DNA from: Bacteroidales bacterium | GTDB taxonomy: Bacteria; Bacteroidota; Bacteroidia; Bacteroidales; UBA932 | Length of the DNA: 64,000 nucleotides | Assembly (NCBI GenBank): GCA_024402115.1 | Contig: JAKSJQ010000007.1 | Location: 1 to 64,000, forward strand | Direction of reading: 5' to 3' | Shown here: positions 36,341 through 45,700 of the stretch, piece after piece | How positions within the stretch are numbered: the first letter of the stretch is position 1 | Layout: each line of letters begins with the position of its first letter | The notes under the pieces: generated by a model | What the model was told of the DNA's origin: nothing | What the model saw: only the letters and a program-made list of their open reading frames with translations | The model's database searches: none | Position numbers and translations under genes: made by a program

Positions 36341-37060
36341 TTAGAGCCTGATGCTTCCGCTACCAGTCTTTCTGGTTTCGATTTTGTTTACCTGCATCGA
36401 ACCTGCTATGTCGCCGGAACCTGTCACGTTGGCCTTGAGCACGTCAGCCTTTCCGTGGATCGAGATGTCACCTGAGCCGGTCACGAGAAGGTTGATCTCG
36501 TCAGCGTCGATGCTGTCTACGTCGATGTCGCCCGAACCGGTGACCTTGAACTCGCAGAAGTCTCCGGATGCCTTGACTATGTTGATGTCTCCGCTACCGG
36601 TCACGTATGCGTCAATTCTCGCGTAGTCGATGAACTCAGTCTCGATGTCTCCGCTGCCGGTTACGCCGATCCTAATAGATCCCTGACCTCCGATAGGACC
36701 GTTGACCTTGATCTCGCCGCTGCCAGCGACTGTGAGGGCGTCGATAAATGGCGAGCTGACGATGACGGACATCCTGAGGTTGTAGTACCTGCCTCTCTCG
36801 ACGTAGATGTTGAGGGTGCCGTTCTTGACCTCGGTGTGGATCTTGTCCATGTACTTCATGTCTCCCTCGAGGTATACCTCACATCTTTCTCCGTGAGTGT
36901 AGATCACGTCGACAGGGGCCATGTTGGTGATCGCATGGAAATCTGCTGTGTTCCTTCTGATCTTTGAGTCTGCGTACGCGTCGTTAATAGATGCGAGAGA
37001 GATGATGGCCGAAAAGGCGGCAGCAATCGCTGCGAATGAGAGTTTTCTATTCATTTTCAT
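36341..37060 (-). CDS. DUF2807 (head GIN domain) exported protein with GSGDI repeats
   Basis: Start at 37060 (MKMNRKLSFAAIAAAFSAIISLAS), signal peptide, about 239 residues. The mature part is a right-handed beta-helix-like DUF2807 domain: the turn TGSGDI or a close variant recurs seven times with a 19-21 residue period (AGSGEIKV, TGSGDIETE, TGSGDINIV, TGSGDIDVD, TGSGDISIH, TGSGDIAGS, TGSGSIRL). Function unknown; members are often under ECF or PspC-type envelope control. The upstream promoter matches that of the ECF sigma operon, so it is a likely target. Confidence 0.88.
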   Translation of the reverse strand: MKMNRKLSFAAIAAAFSAIISLASINDAYADSKIRRNTADFHAITNMAPVDVIYTHGERCEVYLEGDMKYMDKIHTEVKNGTLNIYVERGRYYNLRMSVIVSSPFIDALTVAGSGEIKVNGPIGGQGSIRIGVTGSGDIETEFIDYARIDAYVTGSGDINIVKASGDFCEFKVTGSGDIDVDSIDADEINLLVTGSGDISIHGKADVLKANVTGSGDIAGSMQVNKIETRKTGSGSIRL

Positions 37061-37087
37061 ATTCCAATTTTTTTCATTCGATTTGCT

Positions 37088-37119
37088 CATTAGACGCAGG
37101 GTGGGTCCGATTTGTTACA
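37088..37119 (-). promoter_or_regulatory. ECF-type promoter for the DUF2807 gene
   Basis: Minus strand: -35 TGTAACAAAT (37110-37119), 17 bp from AAC to the -10 CGTCTAATG (37088-37096). A second TGTAACAAAT lies at 37182-37191 with a poorer -10 (CGTCCAG at 14 bp). Confidence 0.65.
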
Positions 37120-37210
37120 TAAAACATGAAGTTTTTTACAATTCTTTTCCTGAATTCCCAATTACTGGACGGAGAAGGCAGATTTGTTACACAATAATCC
37201 CAAATTTTTA

Positions 37211-37218
37211 TAAATTTG
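37211..37218 (+). promoter_or_regulatory. -7 promoter element for the first TPR histidine kinase
   Basis: TAAATTTG followed by C, full consensus, 7 bp before the ATG at 37226; a very short leader is predicted. Confidence 0.45.
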
Positions 37219-37225
37219 CCTTGTT

Positions 37226-39169
37226 ATGAAAGTTAGGATAGTCATACTTACGGCGCTGCTGGTCCTGTCGTCTTTCCTCTCGCTTCGGGTGTCCGCACAG
37301 AACAACCCTTATGAGATAGACGATCAGGTGTACGACTATTTCATCCTTTCACGAAAGGCAAAGGGCACGGACCAGTGCATTCCTTACATCAAGGCAGGTC
37401 AGCAGCTGGCAGTGGATAAGGGCGACTACAAGGGACTCTGCGTCATCATGAGCTCCGAGCTTGCCCACTACTACACCCTCTCCGACGAGGCCAATTTCAT
37501 GCGTGTCGCAGACGACCTCAGGAAGATTGCCCGCCAGTACGGCTTCTCACAGTACTATTACCATGCTTTCAATTCACAGGTCGGCCTGCTCCTGAACAAG
37601 GGAAAGGTCGTGAGCGCTCTTGACCTCGCGAACGAGGTGATGCACGAGGCGGAGATGGAGAATGACGCTTACGGCGTGTTTGGCTCTTACCGAGCGATTG
37701 CGAACATCTACCATCTCAGGGGCAACAAGCGTCTCGCTGTGGAGAACTACAAGAAGGCTATTGAGTGGTACTGGAACACCGACCTCAAGGATACCCAGTC
37801 CATTTCACAGACATATTTCGACGTTGCGACCCTCATGCCGGCTAAGGATGACTCGACTCTCTTCTATGTGGAGAAGGTCATAGAGACGGCCAAGACCTAT
37901 GCGGATACGCTCAAGTATGCCACTGCGGCAGCTCTCGTCTACGCTTCTCGTGAGGAGTACGATGACTTCTACAGATATTTCGACTATCTCGAGAAGGAGA
38001 ACGTGCTTAGCCCTATGGACGAAAGCTATCTCAGCATACTTCTCACAGACGCTCTCCAGCGCAAGGACTTCGAAGAGGCCGAGAGGCTGATAGGTGAGAG
38101 CGCAAGCAATACCAACCGCGACGTATACAACGAGTGGATAGAATATGCCAAGGCAAAGGGTGACTGGAAGATGGCCTTCGAGAATCTCGAGAAGCAGCAG
38201 GAACACAAGGATTCTCTCACCACTGAGGCTTCCGCGAGCGATATTGCTGAGTATTCTGTGAAGTTCAGGACCGAGCATATCGAGAACCAGGCGAAACATA
38301 AGAGACAGAGTCTCGTGATCATCGTGATGGTGCTCGTCTCCGCACTCTTCATCATCGTGACCTTCCTCATCACCTATATGCTCCTTATAAAGCATAGGCA
38401 GTTCCTCGAGCTTGAGGCCATGAACAAGGTAATTGATGAGGCCCGTGTCAAGGCGGAGTCAGGATCCAAGATGAAGGACCTCTTTGTCCAGAACATGAGC
38501 CATGAGATCAGGACCCCTCTGAACGCGATCCTGGGCTTCTCTCAGCTGCTCTCTTCCCCTGGCCTCGATTGGGAGGAAGCCGAGAAGGAGCAGTTCAGCA
38601 AGGCTATCATGAACAATGGAGAGATGCTGACCATGCTCATCGACGACATCCTCAACATCGCGGATATCGAGAGCGGCAACTATAGCATAAACATCACGAA
38701 TGTCAGTGTGGACAAGATACTCGACTCATCCATCTCCAGCGTCGAATATAGGGTTCCTGACGGAGTCGCTCTGATAAATAACGCAAAGCTCCCTGAAGGC
38801 TTCACGATGAATACTGACCCTGGCCGTGTCCAGCAGGTGCTCATCAACTATCTCACAAATGCCTGCAAGCATACCAAGAAAGGCAGCATTACGGTGGACG
38901 CATCCCTAGAGGAGAATCCAGGCATGATAACCTTCAGCGTTACTGATACCGGTGACGGTATTCCAGAGGAAAAGGCGGAGCATATCTTCGAGCGCTTCAC
39001 CAAGCTCAATTCTTTCGTACAGGGTACAGGCCTCGGCCTCAATATATGTAAGATGGTATCTCAGAAACTCAAGGGTACCGTCAAGGTAGATACAAGCTAT
39101 ACGGATGGCGCGAGGTTCGTCTTCATCCATCCTCTCGACCTTGAACTTACAGACTATACCAAGCTGTAG
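37226..39169 (+). CDS. TPR-containing membrane sensor histidine kinase (1 of 3)
   Basis: 647 residues: signal peptide (to VSAQ), a periplasmic helical region of TPR-like repeats at about 25-355 (e.g. YGVFGSYRAIANIYHLRGNKRLAVENYKKAIEWY), a membrane segment at about 374-396, a short coiled coil, HisKA with phospho-acceptor His426 (QNMSHEIRTPLNAI), and HATPase_c with N box NYLTNACKHT, G1 DTGDGIP and G2 GTGLGLNICK. No receiver domain is fused. It is a close relative of the kinases at 54128 and 55787. Its partner regulator is unknown; the nearest lone receiver is at 52080. Confidence 0.92.
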   Translation: MKVRIVILTALLVLSSFLSLRVSAQNNPYEIDDQVYDYFILSRKAKGTDQCIPYIKAGQQLAVDKGDYKGLCVIMSSELAHYYTLSDEANFMRVADDLRKIARQYGFSQYYYHAFNSQVGLLLNKGKVVSALDLANEVMHEAEMENDAYGVFGSYRAIANIYHLRGNKRLAVENYKKAIEWYWNTDLKDTQSISQTYFDVATLMPAKDDSTLFYVEKVIETAKTYADTLKYATAAALVYASREEYDDFYRYFDYLEKENVLSPMDESYLSILLTDALQRKDFEEAERLIGESASNTNRDVYNEWIEYAKAKGDWKMAFENLEKQQEHKDSLTTEASASDIAEYSVKFRTEHIENQAKHKRQSLVIIVMVLVSALFIIVTFLITYMLLIKHRQFLELEAMNKVIDEARVKAESGSKMKDLFVQNMSHEIRTPLNAILGFSQLLSSPGLDWEEAEKEQFSKAIMNNGEMLTMLIDDILNIADIESGNYSINITNVSVDKILDSSISSVEYRVPDGVALINNAKLPEGFTMNTDPGRVQQVLINYLTNACKHTKKGSITVDASLEENPGMITFSVTDTGDGIPEEKAEHIFERFTKLNSFVQGTGLGLNICKMVSQKLKGTVKVDTSYTDGARFVFIHPLDLELTDYTKL

Positions 39170-39208
39170 CCGCCCGTTTGACAGTTACCACATAAAGACC
39201 CAGAAACC

Positions 39209-39814
39209 ATGAAACCATCGACCACTATCAAGTCTTCGATTCTTGCCGGCATATGTATAGGCATAGCCGGATTCGGATACCTCGCAATCGGGGGAATCGC
39301 AGGAGCGGTGCTCTTCGCATGCGGACTCATCGCAGTCGTGAGCTACAAGCTCAAGCTCTATACCGGTACGGCAGGCTTCATAGTCAAGGGTGAGGTGGGA
39401 CATCTCTTCCTAGTTCTCTTCGGCAATATCATAGGCTGTCTTCTCGTCGGACTTCTTGCCCGCCTTTCACCTATGCCTATCCAGGAGGCTGCAGAGAAGA
39501 TTCTCGCTGGTAGATTGGCTTTGGGACCATGGAAAGGCGGATTGCTCGCCATCGGCTGCGGCTTCCTCATGACAACTGCCGTTACCTTCTCTCGCAAGGG
39601 ACAGTTCCTTCCGCTTCTCTTCTGTGTGCCTATGTTCATCGTCTGCGGCTTCCCACACTGCGTCGCAGATGCTTTCTATTACCTGACCTGTTCACTTTCT
39701 TTCTGGGGTGAGCACCTCTGGAGCATACTCCTTTTCTATGTCTGTATCGTGATTGGCAACTTCGTCGGTTGCAATCTCTATCGTTTCGTCATGATGGGGG
39801 AGGAACAGATATGA
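39209..39814 (+). CDS. Short formate/nitrite transporter (FNT) family channel
   Basis: 201 residues, about 70 shorter than usual FNT proteins (about 270). Six hydrophobic segments. FNT marks: ILAGICIGIAGFGYLA, the GAVLFACGLIAVVSYKLKLYTGTAGF block, and GFPHCVADAFYY, which corresponds to the conserved GFEHSxAN with the central pore histidine kept. Likely passes formate, nitrite or a similar anion across the inner membrane. The stop overlaps the CotH-like start (ATATGATG), so the two are translationally coupled. Confidence 0.82.
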   Translation: MKPSTTIKSSILAGICIGIAGFGYLAIGGIAGAVLFACGLIAVVSYKLKLYTGTAGFIVKGEVGHLFLVLFGNIIGCLLVGLLARLSPMPIQEAAEKILAGRLALGPWKGGLLAIGCGFLMTTAVTFSRKGQFLPLLFCVPMFIVCGFPHCVADAFYYLTCSLSFWGEHLWSILLFYVCIVIGNFVGCNLYRFVMMGEEQI

Positions 39815-41622
39815 TGAAGAAATTCTCAATAATGCTTATCACTGTGGTGCTTATGACCACGGCGTTTTTTTCTCAGTCCTGCACAAAGGAGAACCGCGAC
39901 AATTTCTCCATCAGGCTGTCTTGTCCCAAGACTATGTATTATGCGGAGGACCACGTCGGGCATATTCGTGTCAGGACAACCCCGGACAATCTTCTTGCAC
40001 AGAAGAATGCCGTGCTCAGCCTCCAGGCCCAGAGCGGAGTCGAGAATCCATATCTTGTGGTGAGCGACAAGCATGATCTCGGGGAAGGACTCTGGGAACT
40101 TGATATTAAGATTAAGTCGGGTGCGCCTGAGAGTACTTCATTCATGGTTCGTGTTGACCGCGGAGCGAAGAACGTGATGACGGCACTCGTCGAAGCAAAG
40201 CTTGCGAATCCAGGCATCAGCGCCGTGACCATAGAGGGAAGACCGGCAAAGTTCAATGCCGCAACTTCGACCTTCACCGCTGTCGTCCCTGCGCGTAGCG
40301 AGTTCTCAGACCTGAAGCTGGAGTTCGTCGCAGAGGCCGAGAAGGTCATGGCGGACGGTAAGGAAGTTACATCCGGCAGTTCAAAGGTGGATTTCAATAA
40401 GGTTGTGACTCTTCAGGCAGTAGTCGGAAACAGTACGGCAGAATATAAGGTGGAGGTCAGGAATACCGGCCTTCCGACCGTTTTCATCGAGACTCCTAAG
40501 CCAATCACCAGCAAGACTACATGGGTGGAAGGCGGAAGCATTAAGATAGTCCTTCCTGATGGAACGGTCGACCTCGAAGGGGGTACCAGCGTCAGAGGAA
40601 GAGGAAACTCGACATGGAACTATGTGAAGAAGCCTTACGCTATCAAGCTTGACGAGAAGGCCAAGGTGCTCGGAATGCCAAAGCACAAGAGATGGGTGCT
40701 TCTGGCGAACTGGAAGGACCGCACCCTGATGAGAAATGACGCTGCATTCTGGCTTTCTCGCCATAGCGGACTCGACTATACCGTGAAGGGCGAGTTCGTC
40801 GAGGTCGTGCTCAACGGAAAGCATGTGGGCAACTACTATCTCTGCGAGCAGATAAAGATAGACAAGAACCGCGTGAACATAGAGAAGATGGAGCCGATGG
40901 AGACGGATCCTGAGCTCATCTCAGGCGGCTACCTTCTCGAAATTGATACCTATTATGATGAGGTGAACAAGTTCAAGTCTCCTAAGTTCAGGCTTCCATA
41001 TATGTTCAAGGAACCGGACGAGGAGGAACTTTCCCCTGCTGCCTTCAGCTACCTTCAGGGCTATGTGTCGGAGCTCGAAGCAATACTCAAGGACAATGAC
41101 AGGCTCCAGGCCCACGAGTATGAGGAATATCTCGACGTGGACTCATGTATTGACTACCTTATCGTAGAGGAACTGACGAACAACACCGACTTCTACAATA
41201 CTTGGCCTAGCCCGGGTACCCACAGCTGCTATATGCACAAGGACAGGGGAGGAAAGCTCATGCATGGACCTGTATGGGATTTCGACTATCACGGTTTCGT
41301 CCCTACCTATTCAAATATGTGGGCAGGAGCGACGAAGACCCTCTACTATCCGGCCCTGACCAAGGATCCTAAGTTCCGCGAGAGACTCCTGGAACGTTGG
41401 AATATGCAGAAGGACGAACTTAGGAAGCTACCTGACTATATACAGAAAGTGGCTGATCAGATCAGGGATTCTGAAGAGATCAACCACGATATGTGGCCTA
41501 TCGATACCAATTTCGAGAACGGAGACGAGAGCATGAGCTTCGACCAGGCGGTCGCGAGGATCAAGGACGGCTTCGTCAAGAAGTGGGAATGGATGGATAG
41601 GAATATTGCCAATCTGAAGTAA
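39811..41622 (+). CDS. CotH-kinase-domain lipoprotein
   Basis: About 603 residues; start at 39811 or 39814 (M)MKKFSIMLITVVLMTTAFFSQSC, SpII signal. Two Ig/cadherin-like N-terminal regions at about 25-225 (with the VTIEGRPAKFN, AEYKVEVRN strands), then a CotH domain at about 245-590: GTSVRGRGNSTWNYVKKPYAIKLD, KHKRWVLLANWKDRTLMRND, YYLCEQIKIDKNRVNIEKM, and the metal/catalytic-like GPVWDFDYHGF. CotH proteins are atypical kinases able to phosphorylate surface proteins in spore-formers; in Bacteroidetes their target is unknown. Coupled to the FNT gene. Ends with no gap to the convergent plug protein. Confidence 0.88.
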   Translation: MMKKFSIMLITVVLMTTAFFSQSCTKENRDNFSIRLSCPKTMYYAEDHVGHIRVRTTPDNLLAQKNAVLSLQAQSGVENPYLVVSDKHDLGEGLWELDIKIKSGAPESTSFMVRVDRGAKNVMTALVEAKLANPGISAVTIEGRPAKFNAATSTFTAVVPARSEFSDLKLEFVAEAEKVMADGKEVTSGSSKVDFNKVVTLQAVVGNSTAEYKVEVRNTGLPTVFIETPKPITSKTTWVEGGSIKIVLPDGTVDLEGGTSVRGRGNSTWNYVKKPYAIKLDEKAKVLGMPKHKRWVLLANWKDRTLMRNDAAFWLSRHSGLDYTVKGEFVEVVLNGKHVGNYYLCEQIKIDKNRVNIEKMEPMETDPELISGGYLLEIDTYYDEVNKFKSPKFRLPYMFKEPDEEELSPAAFSYLQGYVSELEAILKDNDRLQAHEYEEYLDVDSCIDYLIVEELTNNTDFYNTWPSPGTHSCYMHKDRGGKLMHGPVWDFDYHGFVPTYSNMWAGATKTLYYPALTKDPKFRERLLERWNMQKDELRKLPDYIQKVADQIRDSEEINHDMWPIDTNFENGDESMSFDQAVARIKDGFVKKWEWMDRNIANLK

Positions 41623-42108
41623 CTACTTCTTCTTAGCCTGCTTCTTGGCAGCCTTTGCGTCGATCTTGGCCTGCTTTGCCTGGGCCCTTTCAAGCCTTGC
41701 CTGCTCCGCAGCCCTTTCCTGCTGCTCCATGAAGGTCTTGGTGTAGAACATGATGACACCGTTGGCGCCCTGGATTCCGTAGATTGCTGCGGTTCCGTCC
41801 TTGAGCACCTCCACGTGATCCACGTCGTCCGGGTTCAGATAGGTGAAGTCGTTGGTGATCACGTCATCTATGATGAACAGAGGCTGTGTGTTGCTTGAGT
41901 TTGTGCCGATTCCGCGGATGATGACATCGGGCATGACGCCGTCGCCACCTCCGGACACGCTCACTCCAGGGATACCCTTGATGAGGTCGATGATGCTGGT
42001 GTACCTCGTCTTGTGCTTGTCAACGTTCACGTCCTTGTTCGCGTTCTGTGCGTATGAGGATACTGCGATGCCGAGGAGGCAGACGAGTGAAACAATGATT
42101 CTTTTCAT
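41623..42108 (-). CDS. Plug-only TonB-receptor-like protein with Lys/Ala/Gln tail
   Basis: 161 residues from 42108 (MKRIIVSLVCLLGIAVSSYAQ), signal peptide. Residues about 38-130 are a SusC-type plug domain: IPGVSVSGGGDGVMPDVIIRGIGT, PLFIIDDV, LNPDDVDHVEVLKDGTAAIYG, GANGVIMFYTK. There is no barrel: the protein ends in a helical tail of about 30 residues rich in Lys, Ala, Gln and Arg (EQARLERAQAKQAK). Stand-alone plug proteins exist in Bacteroidetes but their role is not settled. Follows a hypothetical exported protein and a GH3 gene on the same strand. Confidence 0.82.
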   Translation of the reverse strand: MKRIIVSLVCLLGIAVSSYAQNANKDVNVDKHKTRYTSIIDLIKGIPGVSVSGGGDGVMPDVIIRGIGTNSSNTQPLFIIDDVITNDFTYLNPDDVDHVEVLKDGTAAIYGIQGANGVIMFYTKTFMEQQERAAEQARLERAQAKQAKIDAKAAKKQAKKK

Positions 42109-42152
42109 TTTATCTTTATTATAGAGTTTACGTTTTGTCGCTTTGATGTGTG

Positions 42153-42701
42153 TCAGTCCTGTTTCCTGAAGAAGGTCAGTCGGCTGATGTCTTCTGTCAT
42201 CTGGAAGCCTATCTGGTTGCAATGTGAGCAGTTGGGGAGAACGAAGTATATCCCGTCCGTGCATTCCAGGACGTACCTGTCGAGGTGCTTGTCATAAGCG
42301 GCTCCCAGTGGTGCAGCCTCGAGCTCATAGGTCTGTCCGTTGATCTTGTATGTGAGTGAGCGCTCTGACCATACCGTTCCCCTCGTGGATACGAATACGG
42401 CAGGACGTCCGTCCTCGTAGGTGCCGGCAGCCAGTATGTTCAGGCCTGACATGCATATGCATGAGAAGTCCACATGGCCATAGTATCCGGCATAGTTTTC
42501 ATTGAAGTCGAAGGTCTTCCATGTGATTCCGTCCTTCGTGCTTGCGATCTCGCCCGCGTCAGTGACGAGATATTTCATGTTGTCCAAGGAAGCGACGCAA
42601 ACGGTCTTTCCCTTGATGTCAGGTTCTCCGTCCGCAGCGAAGCCCGACCATGAGAGTGTCATGGCCAGGCTTATTACTGCTATGCGGAGTAGTCTCTTCA
42701 T
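42153..42701 (-). CDS. Hypothetical exported protein, unrecognised
   Basis: 182 residues with signal peptide (MKRLLRIAVISLAMTLSWSGFA). Not recognised. Repeated strands of the type KYLVTDAGEIASTKDGITWKTFDF and AVFVSTRGTVWSERSLTY look like sialidase/BNR-type propeller blades (aspartate-box-like TKDGITWK, STRGTVWS). Four cysteines, two in NCSHC near the C-terminus. Begins at the base next to the GH3 stop, so it is translated from the same mRNA; 44 bp ahead of the plug protein. Confidence 0.7.
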   Translation of the reverse strand: MKRLLRIAVISLAMTLSWSGFAADGEPDIKGKTVCVASLDNMKYLVTDAGEIASTKDGITWKTFDFNENYAGYYGHVDFSCICMSGLNILAAGTYEDGRPAVFVSTRGTVWSERSLTYKINGQTYELEAAPLGAAYDKHLDRYVLECTDGIYFVLPNCSHCNQIGFQMTEDISRLTFFRKQD

Positions 42702-45700
42702 TTATTTGAGACTGGTAGTGATCTTGAATGAGTCGAATGATGCGGTGATAGGAGCTGCATCTTCCATATTCATGCCAGTCACGCCACGTGGCATTCTCAT
42801 CATTGCTGCGTTGCGTACGCCGTCAGTTGCCATCACACCTGCCTGGATGTCCTTGAGGAGCACCTCGGTCTCACCGAGCTTGGTGTAGGTCTTGCCGTCG
42901 AGAGAGTAAGAAGCGGTGTAGCTGATACCCTTCTTGACGAGGCGGAGGTAGATGACGTCAGCTGCTGAGTCGAGGTTCACGGCTATGGTAGTCTTGTTGT
43001 TGCCGTTGTCCTCAGCTACGAGCTGTACGCTGCCGGTAGCAGGAGCACCTGCCTCAGGCATGCGCATACCGCGGCCGAATGACATGTTCGCGTAAACGAG
43101 CTTGACGAAGTTGTCGTCATCCTCGTATGCCACGAGACCTGCATTCTGACCAGGGTTGCCAGGAGTTGCTGAAGTGCTGAGTTTGGTCTCGATGGTCCAG
43201 TCGCTGTTTGCGCTCTGGAGAACGAGGTTCTCTGCGTTGTTGTTTGCGAGGGTGAGGTCACCCTTTGCGGTGGTGATGTTGAGGGCGCCGTTCTTCACTG
43301 AAAGTGCAGAGGCGTTCTTCCTTACCACGTTCCAGGTCTTGCCGAGTGCTGCGCCGTTGAAGTCGTCAGAAACGCCCTTCACGCCGAAGCATACTGCGTA
43401 TTCAGACTCGTCGCAAGTTACGTTGTCGATGACCTTCACGATGGCGGTACCAGGAACTGAGCTTGCCTGCTTTACGACAACCTCGAGCTTAGGATCCTTA
43501 GCCGTAGCCTTGACTACAGGTGCCTTTGCAGAAGCCTTCCTTACGATGCTGTACTGGTTCACACCGCTCTTGAGGATAGACTTTCCGTCAACGGTGAGGC
43601 TTGCGAGAGCGAGCTCAGGATTCACCTTGATCGCGTAGCTTCCGCTTACGGTCTTGCCGTCAACGGTAACCCTTGCGGTGATGGTAGCTACACCCATTGA
43701 CTTGGCGGTCACGAGACCGTTTGCGTCAACGCTGGCAACGTTAGGGTTGCTGCTGATGTAACGAACCTTAGCCTTGGTGATATCGGTGAAGCTGTCGTCG
43801 GTCAAGCTGCCGGTAACCTTGGTCTGTGCGGTCTGACCTGCTCTCATTACTGAGACGCCGCAGTCAGCAACGACAACCTTGAGGGCTGGCTTGAAGCTCT
43901 TGCCGTTCATGTTCGCGGTAACGGTACCACGGATGTCCTTCGATGATGAACCTACCTCGAATACATACCTTCCTGAATCGTAGGTGATGCAATCCTTGTC
44001 CATATCCCAGAACCAGAGGTCTGCGCAGTCGATGTCGATGTCTACGGTCTTGGTCTGTCCTACAGGGATGGTTACCCTCTGGAAGCCCTTGAGTCTCTTG
44101 AATGGCCTCTGGAGAGATGCAGGGCTGTCAGGAGTGGTCATGTAGATCTGTACGACCTCGTCGCCGTCGTATGAGCCGGTGTTGGTCACGTCTACGCTGA
44201 TGGTGATTTTGTCGTCAGGAGTGATAGCGGTCTTGCTGATCTCGAAGTTAGAGTACTCGAAAGTGGTGTATGAGATACCGTAACCGAACTCGTATGAAAC
44301 CGGCTTGGTGAAGTACCAGAGGGTACGTCCGTTCTTGCCGTCGTTAGCACGGAGGGTGTAATCGGTGATAGCAGGGAGGTCGTTGACGCTCTTGTACCAG
44401 GTAGCGTTGAGCTTACCGCCTGGGGTTACGTCACCGAAGAGAACCTTAGGGATAGCTGCACCCTGAGCCTGGCCGTTGTAGCCGGTCCAGAGGATGGCTG
44501 ATACGTTCTCGAGGTTCTTGAACTCCTCAACCTCTACGCAGCCGAGGGTCTGCATTACGACAACGGTATTCTTGTTGACGGCAGCGACAGCCTGGATGAG
44601 CTTGACCTGGTTACCAGGGAGAAGGAGGGTAAGGCGGTCAGCCTCCTCGGTAGCGGTGTTCTCGTCGGTACCTACGAATACGATAGCGACGTCAGACTCC
44701 TTGGCTGCCTTGATGACTGCAGGGTCGATTTCCTCGTCTTCTGGTGCCTTGTATACGAGATAGAGGGTCTGAGGGCCGTTGTAACCGAGCTTGTTGACCT
44801 TTGCCTCGAGAGGCATGCTGGCTCCGTAGACACCACCGACACGCTTGCCGGATGCCTTGGTAGCCTCGATGGTACTGATGAGGTTTCCTTCAGGAGAACC
44901 TACGCGTACCTCGACGATACCGCCCTCGGTAGGGATGTTGAGGCCGATGGTGATCTGCTCTACGTTCATGAGGTCGATGTTCTCATAAGCGGTCCATGAG
45001 CCGTCGTCGATAGAACGAACCTGCTCCTCGTCGCCCATACCTGAGCCGACGGTGATACCCTCAGATGAGAAGCTGTACTGGGTAGCGTCCTGCCTGGTGA
45101 CGGTTCCGTCTGGCTTTGCGAGCTCGAAGTAAGCAACATAGAGGAGGTTGCTCTTGCTCTTGGTGCTACCGCCTGAAGCGAGGGTGAGGTCGATGTCGAG
45201 GCCCTTGTCTGCGATGTACTTGGTGAAGCCCTGGTAAGGCGTGGTCTTGCTTGACTCCTCAGGACGGCCTGAGTAAGGACCGAGCTCTACGTCGTCAGCC
45301 TGTGGGCCGATGATTGCGATGCTCTTGATTGCGTTCACGTCGATAGGGAGGGCCTTGTTTGCGAAGCCTGCAGGGACGGTGTTCTTGAGGAGGACAGGAG
45401 TGCGGGTTGCAACTTCCTCGGCGATGGCCTGGCTCCTCTCAGAGTTTACGACGCTTGCTGGGTACTTGGTGTAAGGAACCATAGACTCTGGGTCGAACTC
45501 ACCTGTCCTCATGCGGACGGTGAACATGTTCACGAGGGCACGGTCGATGTCAGCCATGGTGATGAGGCCTTTCTCGAAAGCGCTGATCGCGAATCTCTGA
45601 TATACGCTACCGCAGTCAGAGTCGACACCAGCCTTGAGGCCGGCAGCAGTTGCTTCCTCTGCAGTCTCTACATAATAGTGACCAGTGTAGATGTCCTCGA

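Noticed and set aside
39209..39814. FNT gene as a broken pseudogene
   Set aside because: It is short, but start, six membrane segments, pore histidine and coupled stop are all in place; no frameshift is visible.
42109..42152. Remnant of a TonB-receptor barrel near the plug protein
   Set aside because: Neither flank of the plug gene encodes barrel strands; neighbouring genes are tightly packed and unrelated.
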